From JBMDXB01 sp048594975 (GTDB lineage Bacteria; Acidobacteriota; Vicinamibacteria; Vicinamibacterales; 2-12-FULL-66-21): a stretch of DNA of 37,394 bases. The stretch lies in assembly GCA_048594975.1 (NCBI GenBank), contig JBMDXQ010000150.1:1-37394 (forward strand). The letters run 5' to 3'. This document shows, piece by piece, positions 1 to 7,460 of this stretch. Numbering within the stretch: the stretch's first letter is position 1; each line of letters begins with the position of its first letter. The notes beneath the pieces are model-generated. The model saw nothing but the letters and a program-made list of their open reading frames with translations, did no database searches and was not told the origin of the DNA. A program made the position numbers and the translations under genes.

Positions 1-74
1 CTGCCCCATCGTCTGGATATCTCCGACCGGCTGCTCGGGAGCAGCAAGGCTGAAGCCTTTCCGCCGATCGGCGG

Positions 75-497
75 TCAGCGGGCCCGCTCGAACCTGACGC
101 GAGCCGTGTCGGATGCGGTCCGGACGATGTGGAAGGGGGCCGTGAGCACCTGGGCAACGAGGTCGCCTGGCGCCGGGCCCTGCTCGCGGTAACTCACCAC
201 GATCTCCCCGCCGCGCTTTTCGATGCGGGTGATTTCGACCGTGTGCCCGGCGCTGGGCCGTGTTCCCTGGAACACGGCGATGATCATCGACCGGTTCCAG
301 TCCACGGCCGGCGGCTTTCCCTCGCCGCCGTGTTCCTTCCAGAGCGTCGCCCAGTCCGCGGCGCTGCGAGCGACGACTTGGCGCGCCTCCTCGATGCCGC
401 TCTGGTCGCCGCGCGCGATGGTGGTGAAGGCCAGGGGTACGGGCTGCACGATGTTCGAGCAGGCGAAGGCCGCCGCGAGGGTAAGGCTGACGTTCAT
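75..497 (-). CDS. Small exported protein with PrcB-type C-terminal domain
   Basis: This 140-residue protein begins with a short hydrophobic stretch (MNVSLTLAAAFACS), which reads as a signal peptide, so it is probably periplasmic. The rest fits the PrcB C-terminal domain family: an 'ADWATLWKEH' helix, a 'PPAVDWNRSMIIAVFQG' strand pair, 'VEITRIEKRGGEIVVSYRE' and a closing 'APFHIVR'. PrcB was described as part of a Treponema surface protease complex, but in most bacteria the domain stands alone and its role is unknown. I chose the ATG at 497 because it starts directly at the signal peptide; upstream in-frame sequence is unrelated and runs back into a protease remnant. No partner protease gene is intact nearby. 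Confidence 0.75.
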   Translation of the reverse strand: MNVSLTLAAAFACSNIVQPVPLAFTTIARGDQSGIEEARQVVARSAADWATLWKEHGGEGKPPAVDWNRSMIIAVFQGTRPSAGHTVEITRIEKRGGEIVVSYREQGPAPGDLVAQVLTAPFHIVRTASDTARVRFERAR

Positions 498-622
498 GGG
501 CTGACCCCGTGGGCCGGCCGCCGGCGCGGCAGCCGGCCCATGATGATCGACTTTACGGCGAGGGCGACCAGAAGAGAAGGCGGTTCGCCGTGCCGCTCGG
601 GATTGCCGGTCAGCCGGTTCAG

Positions 623-740
623 CGTCGCCGCGCCAGTCGGACGTGTTCCGCGCGTCGCCAATCGCGTCGACGCCCACGACGGCGCGGCCGCCGAACTCGT
701 GTGCGTCCGGCGGATGCCGGTATCGATGATGTCAAGCGCC
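623..740 (-). pseudogene. Remnant of a subtilisin-like (S8) protease
   Basis: On the minus strand a short stretch reads LDIIDTGIRRTHT, then after a one-base frame change near 698-701 continues EFGGRAVVGVDAIGD. This is the beginning of a subtilase catalytic domain, where 'IDTGI' holds the catalytic Asp and 'THTEFGGRA' follows it. The expected 'GHGTHVAG' histidine motif and everything after are missing, and the frame runs on into unrelated sequence ahead of the PrcB-like gene. I read this as the stump of a decayed secreted protease. The remainder of 498-871 shows no gene I can support. The call rests on motif recognition alone. Confidence 0.5.
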
Positions 741-871
741 GATGGGACGAATGCCGGTCACTCCGCTGACGAATGGCCCGACGCCGGTGACCGTGGGGGA
801 ACGTCCGACCCGGCGGACCGCGACACCGCGGCCGGGCGGCCGGGCTCAGCACCCGCTACACGGCGCGTTCG

Positions 872-1426
872 TTACGTCTTCTTCAGCCGCTCGACGAACA
901 GCTTCTGGCCCACCTCCGGTTCCAGCACCTCGTACATCCCGAAGACGCCGATGATGCTCCCTCCGGCGACACGGATCGGTGTCTTGCCGACGCGCACCCA
1001 GGTGATGGCGCCAGACGCCGATTGCTGACGTTCGACGATATCGAGCATCGGCACGCCGCGGCTGACCACGTTCTGGTCGTCGGCGCGGTACTTCGCGGCC
1101 TGGTTTCTCCACGGGAACTGCCGGTGCGAGTCGTCGGTGCCCACGACCGCCGCCGGCGAAGCAACTCCGGCGTCAGCGGCAAACAGCGCGTTGCACCCGC
1201 CGAACACGAACCCGGGCGTGTACTTCCAGAACACGCGGACGCGGCAGCGCGGGCCGGACGCTTCGGCGACGAACGAGGACAATTCCTGCCTCAACTGGGC
1301 CTCGGACATCGTCGGCCAGTGCTTCGAGCGCGCCGCCATCGTCGGATGAAGGCTTGGCCAGGATGCCTCCATCACCTGCCTGTACGCGCCGAGAATCGCC
1401 CTCAGTTCGCTGGCACCTACCTTCAT
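872..1426 (-). CDS. Orphan PAS-domain protein
   Basis: The 184-residue product has an N-terminal helical part (residues 1-60) followed by one PAS fold at about 65-170. Typical PAS landmarks are visible: 'FWKYTPGFVFGGCNALFAAD', the 'VVGTDD...FPW' bend, 'YRADDQNVVSRGVPMLDIVE', and the final strand pair 'WVRVGKTPIR...GGSIIGVFGMYEVLE'. There is no kinase, cyclase or DNA-binding domain attached, so it would have to act through a partner or as a sensor fragment. No signal peptide or membrane segment is present, so it is likely cytoplasmic. Neighbours do not suggest a pathway; the gene stands alone. Confidence 0.75.
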   Translation of the reverse strand: MKVGASELRAILGAYRQVMEASWPSLHPTMAARSKHWPTMSEAQLRQELSSFVAEASGPRCRVRVFWKYTPGFVFGGCNALFAADAGVASPAAVVGTDDSHRQFPWRNQAAKYRADDQNVVSRGVPMLDIVERQQSASGAITWVRVGKTPIRVAGGSIIGVFGMYEVLEPEVGQKLFVERLKKT

Positions 1427-1750
1427 GATCCACTTCCGTCCTCGTGTCTGCTCGGGACCGCCGTTCGAGACGTCAATCGCCCTTCAGTTATCGGTTCGTG
1501 AACGGCTGGGCATTAAGACGGCGCTCTGCGGAGGCTCACACCACGGAATCGGAAATCTTGCCTGTTCGCGCCCGTCAATCCTCCCGCCTCGCGTCCCCGC
1601 CAGGCACGACGTCTCGAGGTCCGGTTCCAGGACGAGGGTTACGGGGCGGCGCGGTTCCGCGGGGGACGAGGCCAGCAGGGATGCGCGAGCGTCTCGAGGC
1701 CCCCGGGGGCGCACAGGCGCCGCTCGACGGGTGTGGCAGACGCACGCCTC
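1427..1750. other. Intergenic stretch without a recognisable gene
   Basis: Both strands were read between the PAS gene and the promoter of the hydrolase. Open frames exist, but they are Arg/Pro-rich, mutually overlapping and match no family I know. In particular I looked for a divergent MerR/SoxR regulator because of the operator just downstream, and found none. Confidence 0.5.
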
Positions 1751-1781
1751 TTGACCTCAAGTTCACTTGAGGTTCTAGGAT
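1751..1781 (+). promoter_or_regulatory. SoxR/MerR-type promoter with 19-bp spacer and perfect palindrome
   Basis: TTGACC (1751-1756) and TAGGAT (1776-1781) are separated by 19 bp, the overlong spacing typical of promoters activated by MerR-family regulators. Inside the spacer lies CCTCAAGTTCACTTGAGG (1755-1772), two perfect 8-bp arms around a 2-bp centre. It differs from the classical SoxR box CCTCAAGTTAACTTGAGG by one base at the centre. The next gene downstream is the alpha/beta hydrolase starting at 1853. The regulator itself is not in this window. Confidence 0.8.
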
Positions 1782-1852
1782 TGCACGAACTTGCCGCCCG
1801 GCGCTCGCCACACGTGCGCCGGCGGTGCGATCCGCAAGCGAGGTGCAGCTCC

Positions 1853-2767
1853 ATGACCTACGAGACGCCCGTCGTCTTTCACAGCCACGGCATTCCCCTC
1901 TCCGGTCGGTTCATCCACGCCCGCCCGTCCCTGCGGGACCGCAGCCCTGCCGTCATCGTCGCCGGCTCGTGGCTGACCGTGAAGGACCAGATGCCCGCCT
2001 TGTACGGCCGCAGGCTTGCGGACGCGGGCTACACCGCGTTCACCTTCGACTTCGCCGGGTTCGGGGAGAGCCAGGGGGAGCCGCGGCAGGCCGAGATTCC
2101 GTCGCGCAAGATCGACGACATCCGGGCGGCAGTGGACTTCCTGCGCGGGCTGTCGTTCGTGGATCCCGATCGCATCGGGTGCGTCGCCGTCTGCGCCAGC
2201 GCGCAGTACGTGTTGGCCGCGCTCGGCCAGGGAGTCGCGCTCGCGTCGTTCGCCAGCATCGCCGGCTGGTATCACGACCGCCGGTCGGTGGCGCCGTTCT
2301 ACGGCGGGGAAGAGGGCGTCGAGCGACGGCTCGCCCGGGCGCGCGAGGCGCTGGAACGGTACGCACGCACGCGTGAGCTGGTGACCGCGCCAGCCTATGA
2401 AGACGGCAACGAGCGTGCCGGGATGCACTTCCGCCTGGACTATTACGCGCGGCCGGATCGCGGCGCCGTCCCGGCGTGGAAGAACCTGATGGCGGAGATG
2501 ACCTGGTTCTACTGGTTCGCCTTCGACGGCCTCGCCGCCGCCGAACGGGTGAGTACGCCGTCGCTCTTCGTGCACGCCGACGGCTGCGTGTTTCCCGACC
2601 ACGTGCGCGAGGTGCATTCGCGGGTGAAAGGGCCGAAGGAGCTGGTCTGGGCCACCGGCGAGCAGGTCGACTTCTACGATCAGCCGATGCAGGTCGACGC
2701 CGCCATGTCGGCCATCACGCGCTGGCTCTCGCAGACGCTCGGCGCGCCGCAACGCGTGCCGGCGTGA
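1853..2767 (+). CDS. Alpha/beta hydrolase, YcjY/dienelactone-hydrolase-like
   Basis: This 304-residue protein has the alpha/beta-hydrolase plan: 'AVIVAGSWLTVKDQ' near the oxyanion strand, 'FTFDFAGFGES' at about residue 63-73, then the nucleophile elbow 'VAVCASAQ' around Cys114. A cysteine at that position is known from dienelactone hydrolases; Ser116 would be the alternative. Where many relatives have a catalytic His before 'xDxYD', this one reads 'GEQVDFYDQP', so the usual His is Gln; this may be a subgroup trait. The ATG at 1853 follows a GAGGTG ribosome site. The gene sits 72 bp behind a SoxR-type promoter, so its expression probably answers to redox-cycling compounds. The substrate cannot be told. 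Confidence 0.8.
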   Translation: MTYETPVVFHSHGIPLSGRFIHARPSLRDRSPAVIVAGSWLTVKDQMPALYGRRLADAGYTAFTFDFAGFGESQGEPRQAEIPSRKIDDIRAAVDFLRGLSFVDPDRIGCVAVCASAQYVLAALGQGVALASFASIAGWYHDRRSVAPFYGGEEGVERRLARAREALERYARTRELVTAPAYEDGNERAGMHFRLDYYARPDRGAVPAWKNLMAEMTWFYWFAFDGLAAAERVSTPSLFVHADGCVFPDHVREVHSRVKGPKELVWATGEQVDFYDQPMQVDAAMSAITRWLSQTLGAPQRVPA

Positions 2768-2774
2768 CTCATGA

Positions 2775-2858
2775 GGCCACGGAGGGATCTCACTGAGAGG
2801 GCACGAAAATCACGCGACTCGAGCCAAGATTCTCTGTGGCCTCGGTGGCCGCTGAGTC
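2775..2858. repeat. CCACGGAGG-family intergenic repeat, copy 1
   Basis: An ~83-bp unit begins with GGCCACGGAGGGATCTCACT eight bases after the hydrolase stop codon and ends with GTGGCCGCTGAGT. Its two ends are roughly inverted with respect to each other. It matches the copy at 3727-3809 at about 73 of 83 positions by hand alignment. The two copies flank the AlkD-family gene in direct orientation. A looser continuation of the same kind (CTTCGTGCCCTCCGTCTTC) follows to about 2900. Confidence 0.8.
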
Positions 2859-2938
2859 GATACGCTTCGTGCCCTCCGTCTTCTCCGCGTCCTCGCGCCG
2901 CTTGCGCACGGCGGCGCTTCATGTGATCGTTGCGAATC

Positions 2939-3670
2939 ATGCGCAAGCCGACGCGTGCCATCGTCACGAGGGCGCTGCAGGCGATGTCGCGCCCCAGCGG
3001 CTCCTTCGACTCCGCCCGGTATTTCCGCGGTGATCACGGCCTGCGCTTCTACAACGTCGGCACCGCGCAGGTCCGCTCGCTGGCACGGCAGATTTGCGCG
3101 GCCAACCCGGACTGGACAGTGGACGACGCGATGCGGTTTGCGGGCGATTTGATGCGCGATCCCTACCTGGAGACCAAGGGGATTGGCCTCGAGGTGCTCG
3201 CCCGCTACCGGCGCTCGTTCACGCCGCGGCTGCTGCCGGCGTGGAAGCGCTGGCTGTCCGGCAACCTCTCCGCCAACTGGGCGACCACCGACCTGATCTG
3301 CGGCATGCTGATCGGTCCGCTCCTCTCCGAGCATCCGGAGCTGACACGGCTGATGCCCGCGTGGGCAGTTCACCGCAACATGTGGGTCCGCCGCGCGTCG
3401 GCGGTGGCCCTCATCCCGTCGGTCCGCCGCGGACGCGCCCTGGACCTCGCCTACGACACCGCCGCAGCACTGCACGGCGACCGCGAGGACCTGATTCAGA
3501 AAGCGGTCGGATGGATGCTGCGGGAGGCTGGCAAACAGGATCCCGCCCGGCTCGAACGTTACCTCCGCGCGAACGGATCGGCCGTCCCCCGTACGACGCT
3601 GCGCTACGCGATCGAACGGTTCCCTGCCGCCAAACGCCGCGAGCTGCTGACCGCGACGCGAGGCGCGTGA
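2939..3670 (+). CDS. AlkD-family DNA alkylation repair glycosylase
   Basis: The 243-residue product is an all-helical HEAT-like repeat protein of the AlkD family, which excises N3- and N7-alkylated purines from DNA without flipping the base out. The spacing of the catalytic cleft residues is kept: Trp114-x3-Asp118 ('NWATTD') corresponds to Trp109/Asp113 of Bacillus cereus AlkD, 'NMWVRRASAVAL' (Trp149, Arg151-152) to the DNA-contacting helix, and 'KAVGWMLRE' (Trp192) to Trp187. It is therefore likely active. I chose the ATG at 2939; an internal ATG at 2984 is possible because no clear ribosome site precedes the first. The gene stands alone between two direct repeat copies. Confidence 0.88.
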   Translation: MRKPTRAIVTRALQAMSRPSGSFDSARYFRGDHGLRFYNVGTAQVRSLARQICAANPDWTVDDAMRFAGDLMRDPYLETKGIGLEVLARYRRSFTPRLLPAWKRWLSGNLSANWATTDLICGMLIGPLLSEHPELTRLMPAWAVHRNMWVRRASAVALIPSVRRGRALDLAYDTAAALHGDREDLIQKAVGWMLREAGKQDPARLERYLRANGSAVPRTTLRYAIERFPAAKRRELLTATRGA

Positions 3671-3722
3671 CCGCGATGACACGCTGCCGGCGCACGCCCG
3701 GAGGCCACCGAACAACAAGCCA

Positions 3723-3840
3723 AGAGGGCCACGGAGGGATCTCACTCAGAGGTCGCGAAGGTCACGCGACTCGAGCCCAGATCCTCAGTGGCCTCCGTGG
3801 CCTCTGAGTTGGCTCCTACGTGGGTCCTTCCGTGGCCTCT
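3723..3840. repeat. CCACGGAGG-family intergenic repeat, copy 2
   Basis: The unit GGCCACGGAGGGATCTCACT ... GTGGCCTCCGTGGCCTCTGAG (3727-3809) is a direct repeat of the copy before the AlkD gene. It is followed by another partial unit, CCTTCCGTGGCCTCTG (3827-3842). The tail of the phosphotriesterase-like gene lies inside this partial unit: its last codons spell EATEGPT, the translation of the repeat. Confidence 0.8.
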
Positions 3841-4919
3841 GCTCCCGCGAGCGCGCGCCGCGGGTTGACTACGAGCAACCGCCGCACGTCCGCATTGGAG
3901 ACGCCGGACGCACTCAGCGCTGGCACGAACGCCGTGAAGATCGTGTCGTAGGATCGGAACCGGCCGCCGCCCGGCTCGCCGACGCGATACCAGCCGGCAT
4001 CGTGCGACACGAGGACGTTCCCCGGGAATCCCAGCTTCTTCATCCGACCGACGAGCTCGACGTGGCGGTCGACGGTCGCGGGTGCGATGCCGTCGAACTC
4101 CACCCACGCGCCGCGCGCCGCCACGCGCTCGTGGAACGACGGGTCCGCCTCGCTCTGCGCGTGCACCCAGATGAACGCGCCGAGCGGGACTCCCGCGCCG
4201 TCGAGGATGTCGAGCTGCTCGAGCGCGGCGGCGCCAGAGCCGGTGTGCGACGCGATCGGCAGGTGGGTGGCCCTGTGGGTGAGCGCAGCCGCCCGCACGA
4301 GCTTGCGATCGACCTCCGACAACGGTGCCGCGTCGACGCCGATCTTCATGAACGCCGGCTTGACGCTCGTGTCGTCGATGCCGCGCTCGTGCTCGCGAAT
4401 CCAGCGCCCCGCCAGCTTCTCCGCGGTCTCGCCGAACGCGTGCCGGGGCAGGTGCTTGTCGCCGGCCGCCCCGTAGTAGCCGGTGTTCGACAGGATCTGC
4501 AGTCCCGACGCTTCCGAGAGTCGCTTCAGGAGCGCCGCGTCGCGCCCGAGATAGGCCGGCGTGCACTCGACGAGCGTGTCGCAGCCGAGCGCGCGCAACC
4601 GCCGGAGGTGGGGCAGCACGACCTCGACGACGTGATCGGGTTGGTAGCGATGAGGACCCGCGATGTCGGCGCCGCCGAAATCGACGAGGACGTGCTCGTG
4701 CATCAGCGTGACGCCCAGCCGTCGGGCGGGAATCCTGCCGGTCGCGGTCTCGACGGCGCGCTCGCCTTTGGCATCCGCTGCCACGCCACCGGGCGGCCGT
4801 GATGCGCAGGCACCGGCCAGAATGGCGCTGGCGCTCGCGAGCCATTGGCGACGCGTCAGCGCCGGCACGTCGCGGGGCCGGGACCGGCCAGCGCCGTCCG
4901 CAGCAGGGTCGCGAGTCAT
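3816..4919 (-). CDS. Exported phosphotriesterase-family metal hydrolase
   Basis: This 367-residue protein is an amidohydrolase-superfamily TIM barrel of the phosphotriesterase/PLL group. All six binuclear-metal ligands can be placed: His74 and His76 ('MHEHV'), Lys191 as the bridging carboxylated lysine ('FMKIG'), His224 ('ASHTGSG'), His252 ('WVHAQSE') and Asp306 ('VSHDAGW'); the spacing resembles that of the Brevundimonas enzyme. Natural substrates of the family are mostly lactones, so lactonase activity is as likely as phosphotriesterase. The N-terminus carries a Tat signal ('LTRRQWLASASAILAG') with a Cys at 38 that might be lipidated. The last seven residues come from an intergenic repeat, and the upstream region is also repeat. 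Confidence 0.85.
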   Translation of the reverse strand: MTRDPAADGAGRSRPRDVPALTRRQWLASASAILAGACASRPPGGVAADAKGERAVETATGRIPARRLGVTLMHEHVLVDFGGADIAGPHRYQPDHVVEVVLPHLRRLRALGCDTLVECTPAYLGRDAALLKRLSEASGLQILSNTGYYGAAGDKHLPRHAFGETAEKLAGRWIREHERGIDDTSVKPAFMKIGVDAAPLSEVDRKLVRAAALTHRATHLPIASHTGSGAAALEQLDILDGAGVPLGAFIWVHAQSEADPSFHERVAARGAWVEFDGIAPATVDRHVELVGRMKKLGFPGNVLVSHDAGWYRVGEPGGGRFRSYDTIFTAFVPALSASGVSNADVRRLLVVNPRRALAGAEATEGPT

Positions 4920-4934
4920 TGCACCGCAGCTTAG

Positions 4935-5057
4935 CAGAGGCCACGGAGTGTCTGGGCTCAGAAGCCACCGAGAGTCTGAACTCAGACGCCACGAAGGCCA
5001 CAGAGGGTCCGTTCTAGTGCCTCCGTGGCCTCTGAGTTGGACCCCTCCGTGGCCTCA
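4935..5057. repeat. CCACGGAGG-family repeat cluster with hairpin potential
   Basis: At least four half-units lie here in alternating orientation: CAGAGGCCACGGAGTG, AGAAGCCACCGAGAGT, CAGACGCCACGAAGGCC and GCCTCCGTGGCCTCTGAGTT, then CCCTCCGTGGCCTCAG. The unit at 4980-5006 and the unit at 5019-5038 are inverted relative to each other and could form a long imperfect stem. The right end supplies the TGA stop codon of the M20 peptidase gene. The left end lies directly in front of the phosphotriesterase-like gene, so any promoter of that gene must lie in or beyond it. Confidence 0.8.
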
Positions 5058-6563
5058 GCGACCGAGCGGGTTGCTGACCAGCGGCGAGTAGGCAAGATCG
5101 CCGAGCGCCTCGAGCAGCACCGTCATGCCCCGCTGCAAGTCCGCGATCGGCACCCGCTCGTCGATGTCGTGGCCGGGATACGGCTGGCCGGGAAACCACA
5201 TGCCGAAGGCAATCGCGTTGGGCAGGCGCTTGGCATACGTGCCGCCGCCCGCGATTGCCGGCACCGCCCGCTCTCCGGTCGCGCGTCCGTAGGCCGCCAT
5301 CAATCGCTTGACGAGCGGCGCGTCCGGCGCCACGACGAACGGTTCGTCCCCGAAAAAGCCGCCCACCTCGATGGCGACGCTGCGCTCGGTGGCGAACGCC
5401 GCTACGCGCCCGGCCAGGTGCGCCCGAACCTGCTGGTGCGTCATCGGCGGGATGCGTCGCAGGTTGATCGTCAGCGTCAGCCCGCCCGTTTTCGCCGCCT
5501 CGATCGTCGCGACGTTCACGCTGAAACGACCCCACAACGGGTCCTTCTGTTCCAGGCCCAGCGTTCCACCGTGGAGGTCCTTCCCTGCGAGCGAGGCGAA
5601 CGCGAGCAGATCCGCCGCCCCGGAGGGCTCGACCTTGCCCGCAAGCAGGTTCGCGAGGAACACCAGCGCGTTGCGCCCACCCTCCAGGTTCATCCCCGAA
5701 TGGGCGGCCCGTCCCCTTGTCGTCAACACCGCGCCGTCGCGCTCGGCCTTCGCCTGGCAGCCGTATCCGGCTGGGGGCGAGGCCGGGCAAAGCGCCGTCA
5801 TGGCTGCGGCGTAACCCGACCGGTCGCTCGCTGTCCACCGCAGCCTCGCGGCGGCAGCCGGCGGGACGATGCTGGGCGTGATACCGGCCTTGAGGTCGAC
5901 GATCGCCCACGGCGCACCGGACGAACGCCTGGATCTGAACGGATCCGAGACCGTCAGCGCCAGCGCGTCCCAGGCTTTCTCGCCGACCACAACCGGGAAC
6001 TCGCTGTCGAGTACGAGCGTGACGTCGGGCGCCTCGTGCGCCTTGAGATACGTCGCGAAGTCCTGGTTCTCGCTCTCCTCGTCGCTGCCAACGAGCAGCC
6101 GGATCGTGTGGGTCCGCGGCCTGGGATCGTCGCGCAGCGTGGCGAGGGCGAGCAGCGCCTGCACGAGCGGTCCCTTGTCGTCGGCGGTCCCGCGGCCGTA
6201 GACGTGGCCGTCCTTCACGCTGCACTCGAAGGGCGGCACCGTCCAGCCCTCCCCGGGCGGCTGTACGTCACCGTGCACGACGAGGCCGAGCACCGGCGAC
6301 CCTTCCGGCCCGGCGAGCTCGACCTCGCTCACCGGGCCGGCATCGCGAAATACCAGCCCGAGCGTGCGCGCCTGACGCTCGATCCAGCGGCGCTGCTGCT
6401 CGTGCGCCGTGGTGTTGCCCGCCTCGGTCGGGAACCGCACTGCCTCGCAGAGCATCGGCTGCAGCCGCGCCGCATGCCGCTCGCGATAGGCGCGCTGGAG
6501 GTCCTTCGCGCCCTGCACGGACCAGGAGGACAGGAAGACGAGGATAGCTGCGGCGATACGCAT
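5055..6563 (-). CDS. Exported M20-family dipeptidase (PepV-like)
   Basis: The 502-residue protein is a zinc metallopeptidase of family M20. Visible metal and catalytic residues are His97 and Asp99 ('VVHGDVQP'), Asp128 ('GRGTADDKG'), Glu162-Glu163 ('GSDEESE') and Asp186 ('LDSEFP'), with the final zinc His in 'PGHDIDERV' near the C-terminus. The lid domain between the two halves of the catalytic domain is present, and the long insertions fit the PepV-like dipeptidase branch. A short hydrophobic N-terminus (MRIAAAILVFLSSWSVQGA) looks like a signal peptide, so it probably degrades peptides in the periplasm. The stop codon lies in an intergenic repeat. It is divergent from the gene at 6684. Confidence 0.88.
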   Translation of the reverse strand: MRIAAAILVFLSSWSVQGAKDLQRAYRERHAARLQPMLCEAVRFPTEAGNTTAHEQQRRWIERQARTLGLVFRDAGPVSEVELAGPEGSPVLGLVVHGDVQPPGEGWTVPPFECSVKDGHVYGRGTADDKGPLVQALLALATLRDDPRPRTHTIRLLVGSDEESENQDFATYLKAHEAPDVTLVLDSEFPVVVGEKAWDALALTVSDPFRSRRSSGAPWAIVDLKAGITPSIVPPAAAARLRWTASDRSGYAAAMTALCPASPPAGYGCQAKAERDGAVLTTRGRAAHSGMNLEGGRNALVFLANLLAGKVEPSGAADLLAFASLAGKDLHGGTLGLEQKDPLWGRFSVNVATIEAAKTGGLTLTINLRRIPPMTHQQVRAHLAGRVAAFATERSVAIEVGGFFGDEPFVVAPDAPLVKRLMAAYGRATGERAVPAIAGGGTYAKRLPNAIAFGMWFPGQPYPGHDIDERVPIADLQRGMTVLLEALGDLAYSPLVSNPLGR

Positions 6564-6612
6564 CTGAGGATTCTAGCCAAATCGAGTCACGTCGCTCGCC
6601 GCGGCGACCACC

Positions 6613-6642
6613 GTGTCACCCGTCCTCGTAATCCGAGATAAT
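6613..6642 (+). promoter_or_regulatory. Possible sigma-70-type promoter
   Basis: GTGTCA (6613-6618, four of six matches to the -35 consensus) and GATAAT (6637-6642, five of six to the -10) are separated by 18 bp. The start codon of the next gene is 41 bp downstream, with AGGAGA (6672-6677) as ribosome site. The AT-rich island is distinct in this GC-rich DNA, but the call is by eye only. Confidence 0.4.
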
Positions 6643-6683
6643 GATGCCGGGCGCGGCGACCGCCTTCTTCCAGGAGACCTGCT

Positions 6684-7421
6684 GTGAAACGCCAGTTCAC
6701 GATCGCGGTGATCGGCCTGCTCGCGCTGGCGGCGCCGGTGCACCCGGCATTCGACGCCGGCGCGGCGCCGCAGGCTCAGCAGCCGGCGGCGACGCCGAAG
6801 CCGCCGGACGGCAAGACGGTCGTCTACGCGGATTTCGAACGGACCGAGAACAACCGTCCGGTCAGTGCGCGCGGCGGGCTGATCCAGCTGTTCGCGTACG
6901 AGGAGAACGCTGTCCGGAAGAGCACGTTCAAGGGGCTTGAGGGCGCCAATCCGCCGGCGCCTGAGCTCGTGCGGATCAAGAAGGATGACCCGAACCTCGC
7001 GATGAAGTTCGACTATTCGTTGCTCGCGCCGAACCAGTGGGCCGGCGTCACGGTCGAGATCCACGGGCTGCCCGACGTGGACGGCAAGGCAGTGCCTGAG
7101 GACGTCACGGTGTTCAAGACCCTGTCGCTGCAGGTGTACGCAACCGGCCTCCGGATCCTGCGGCTCGAGGTGATCAGCGGCGAGCGCGGACGGGACATGG
7201 GCAGGCAGTACCCGCAGAAGGATTTCGAGGTGCGTGCCGGCATGAACACCTACAAGGTGCCGCTCTCGACGTTCGCCCAACCGGCGTGGGTCTCCGATCG
7301 CATCGATCCGAAGGAGATCCTCAGGCAGCTCACCTCGGTCAACCTCACCGCCTTCTGCGATCAGTGCGAGACGAACCGGCAGGGGATGGTGATCGTGGAC
7401 AACGTGGTATTCGAGAAGTAG
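6684..7421 (+). CDS. Exported protein with carbohydrate-binding-like jelly-roll domain
   Basis: The product has 245 residues. A signal peptide (KRQFTIAVIGLLALAAPVHP) is followed by a Pro/Ala linker and then a beta-rich domain (about 45-245) of the galactose-binding/CBM11 or CIA30 type. Indicators are 'VVYADFERTENN' at the start, 'MKFDYSL...WAGVTVEIHG' in the middle, the 'KTLSLQVYATGLRILRLEVIS' strands and the closing 'GMVIVDNVVFEK', which is typical for these domains. No catalytic residues are recognisable. The start is a GTG with AGGAGA seven bases upstream. It probably binds a ligand in the periplasm; the ligand is unknown. Confidence 0.65.
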   Translation: MKRQFTIAVIGLLALAAPVHPAFDAGAAPQAQQPAATPKPPDGKTVVYADFERTENNRPVSARGGLIQLFAYEENAVRKSTFKGLEGANPPAPELVRIKKDDPNLAMKFDYSLLAPNQWAGVTVEIHGLPDVDGKAVPEDVTVFKTLSLQVYATGLRILRLEVISGERGRDMGRQYPQKDFEVRAGMNTYKVPLSTFAQPAWVSDRIDPKEILRQLTSVNLTAFCDQCETNRQGMVIVDNVVFEK

Positions 7422-7460
7422 CGCACGCTGCCGGTCCTCGACGCTCCCGCCGGACGTCTC

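Noticed and set aside
61..74. Perfect palindrome CCGCCGATCGGCGG just after the PrcB-like stop codon, considered as terminator
   Set aside because: It has no loop and is not followed by a T-run on the minus strand; in this GC-rich DNA such palindromes occur by chance.
1427..1750. A divergent soxR gene beside the SoxR-type operator
   Set aside because: Neither strand shows the SoxR helix-turn-helix or its Cys cluster.
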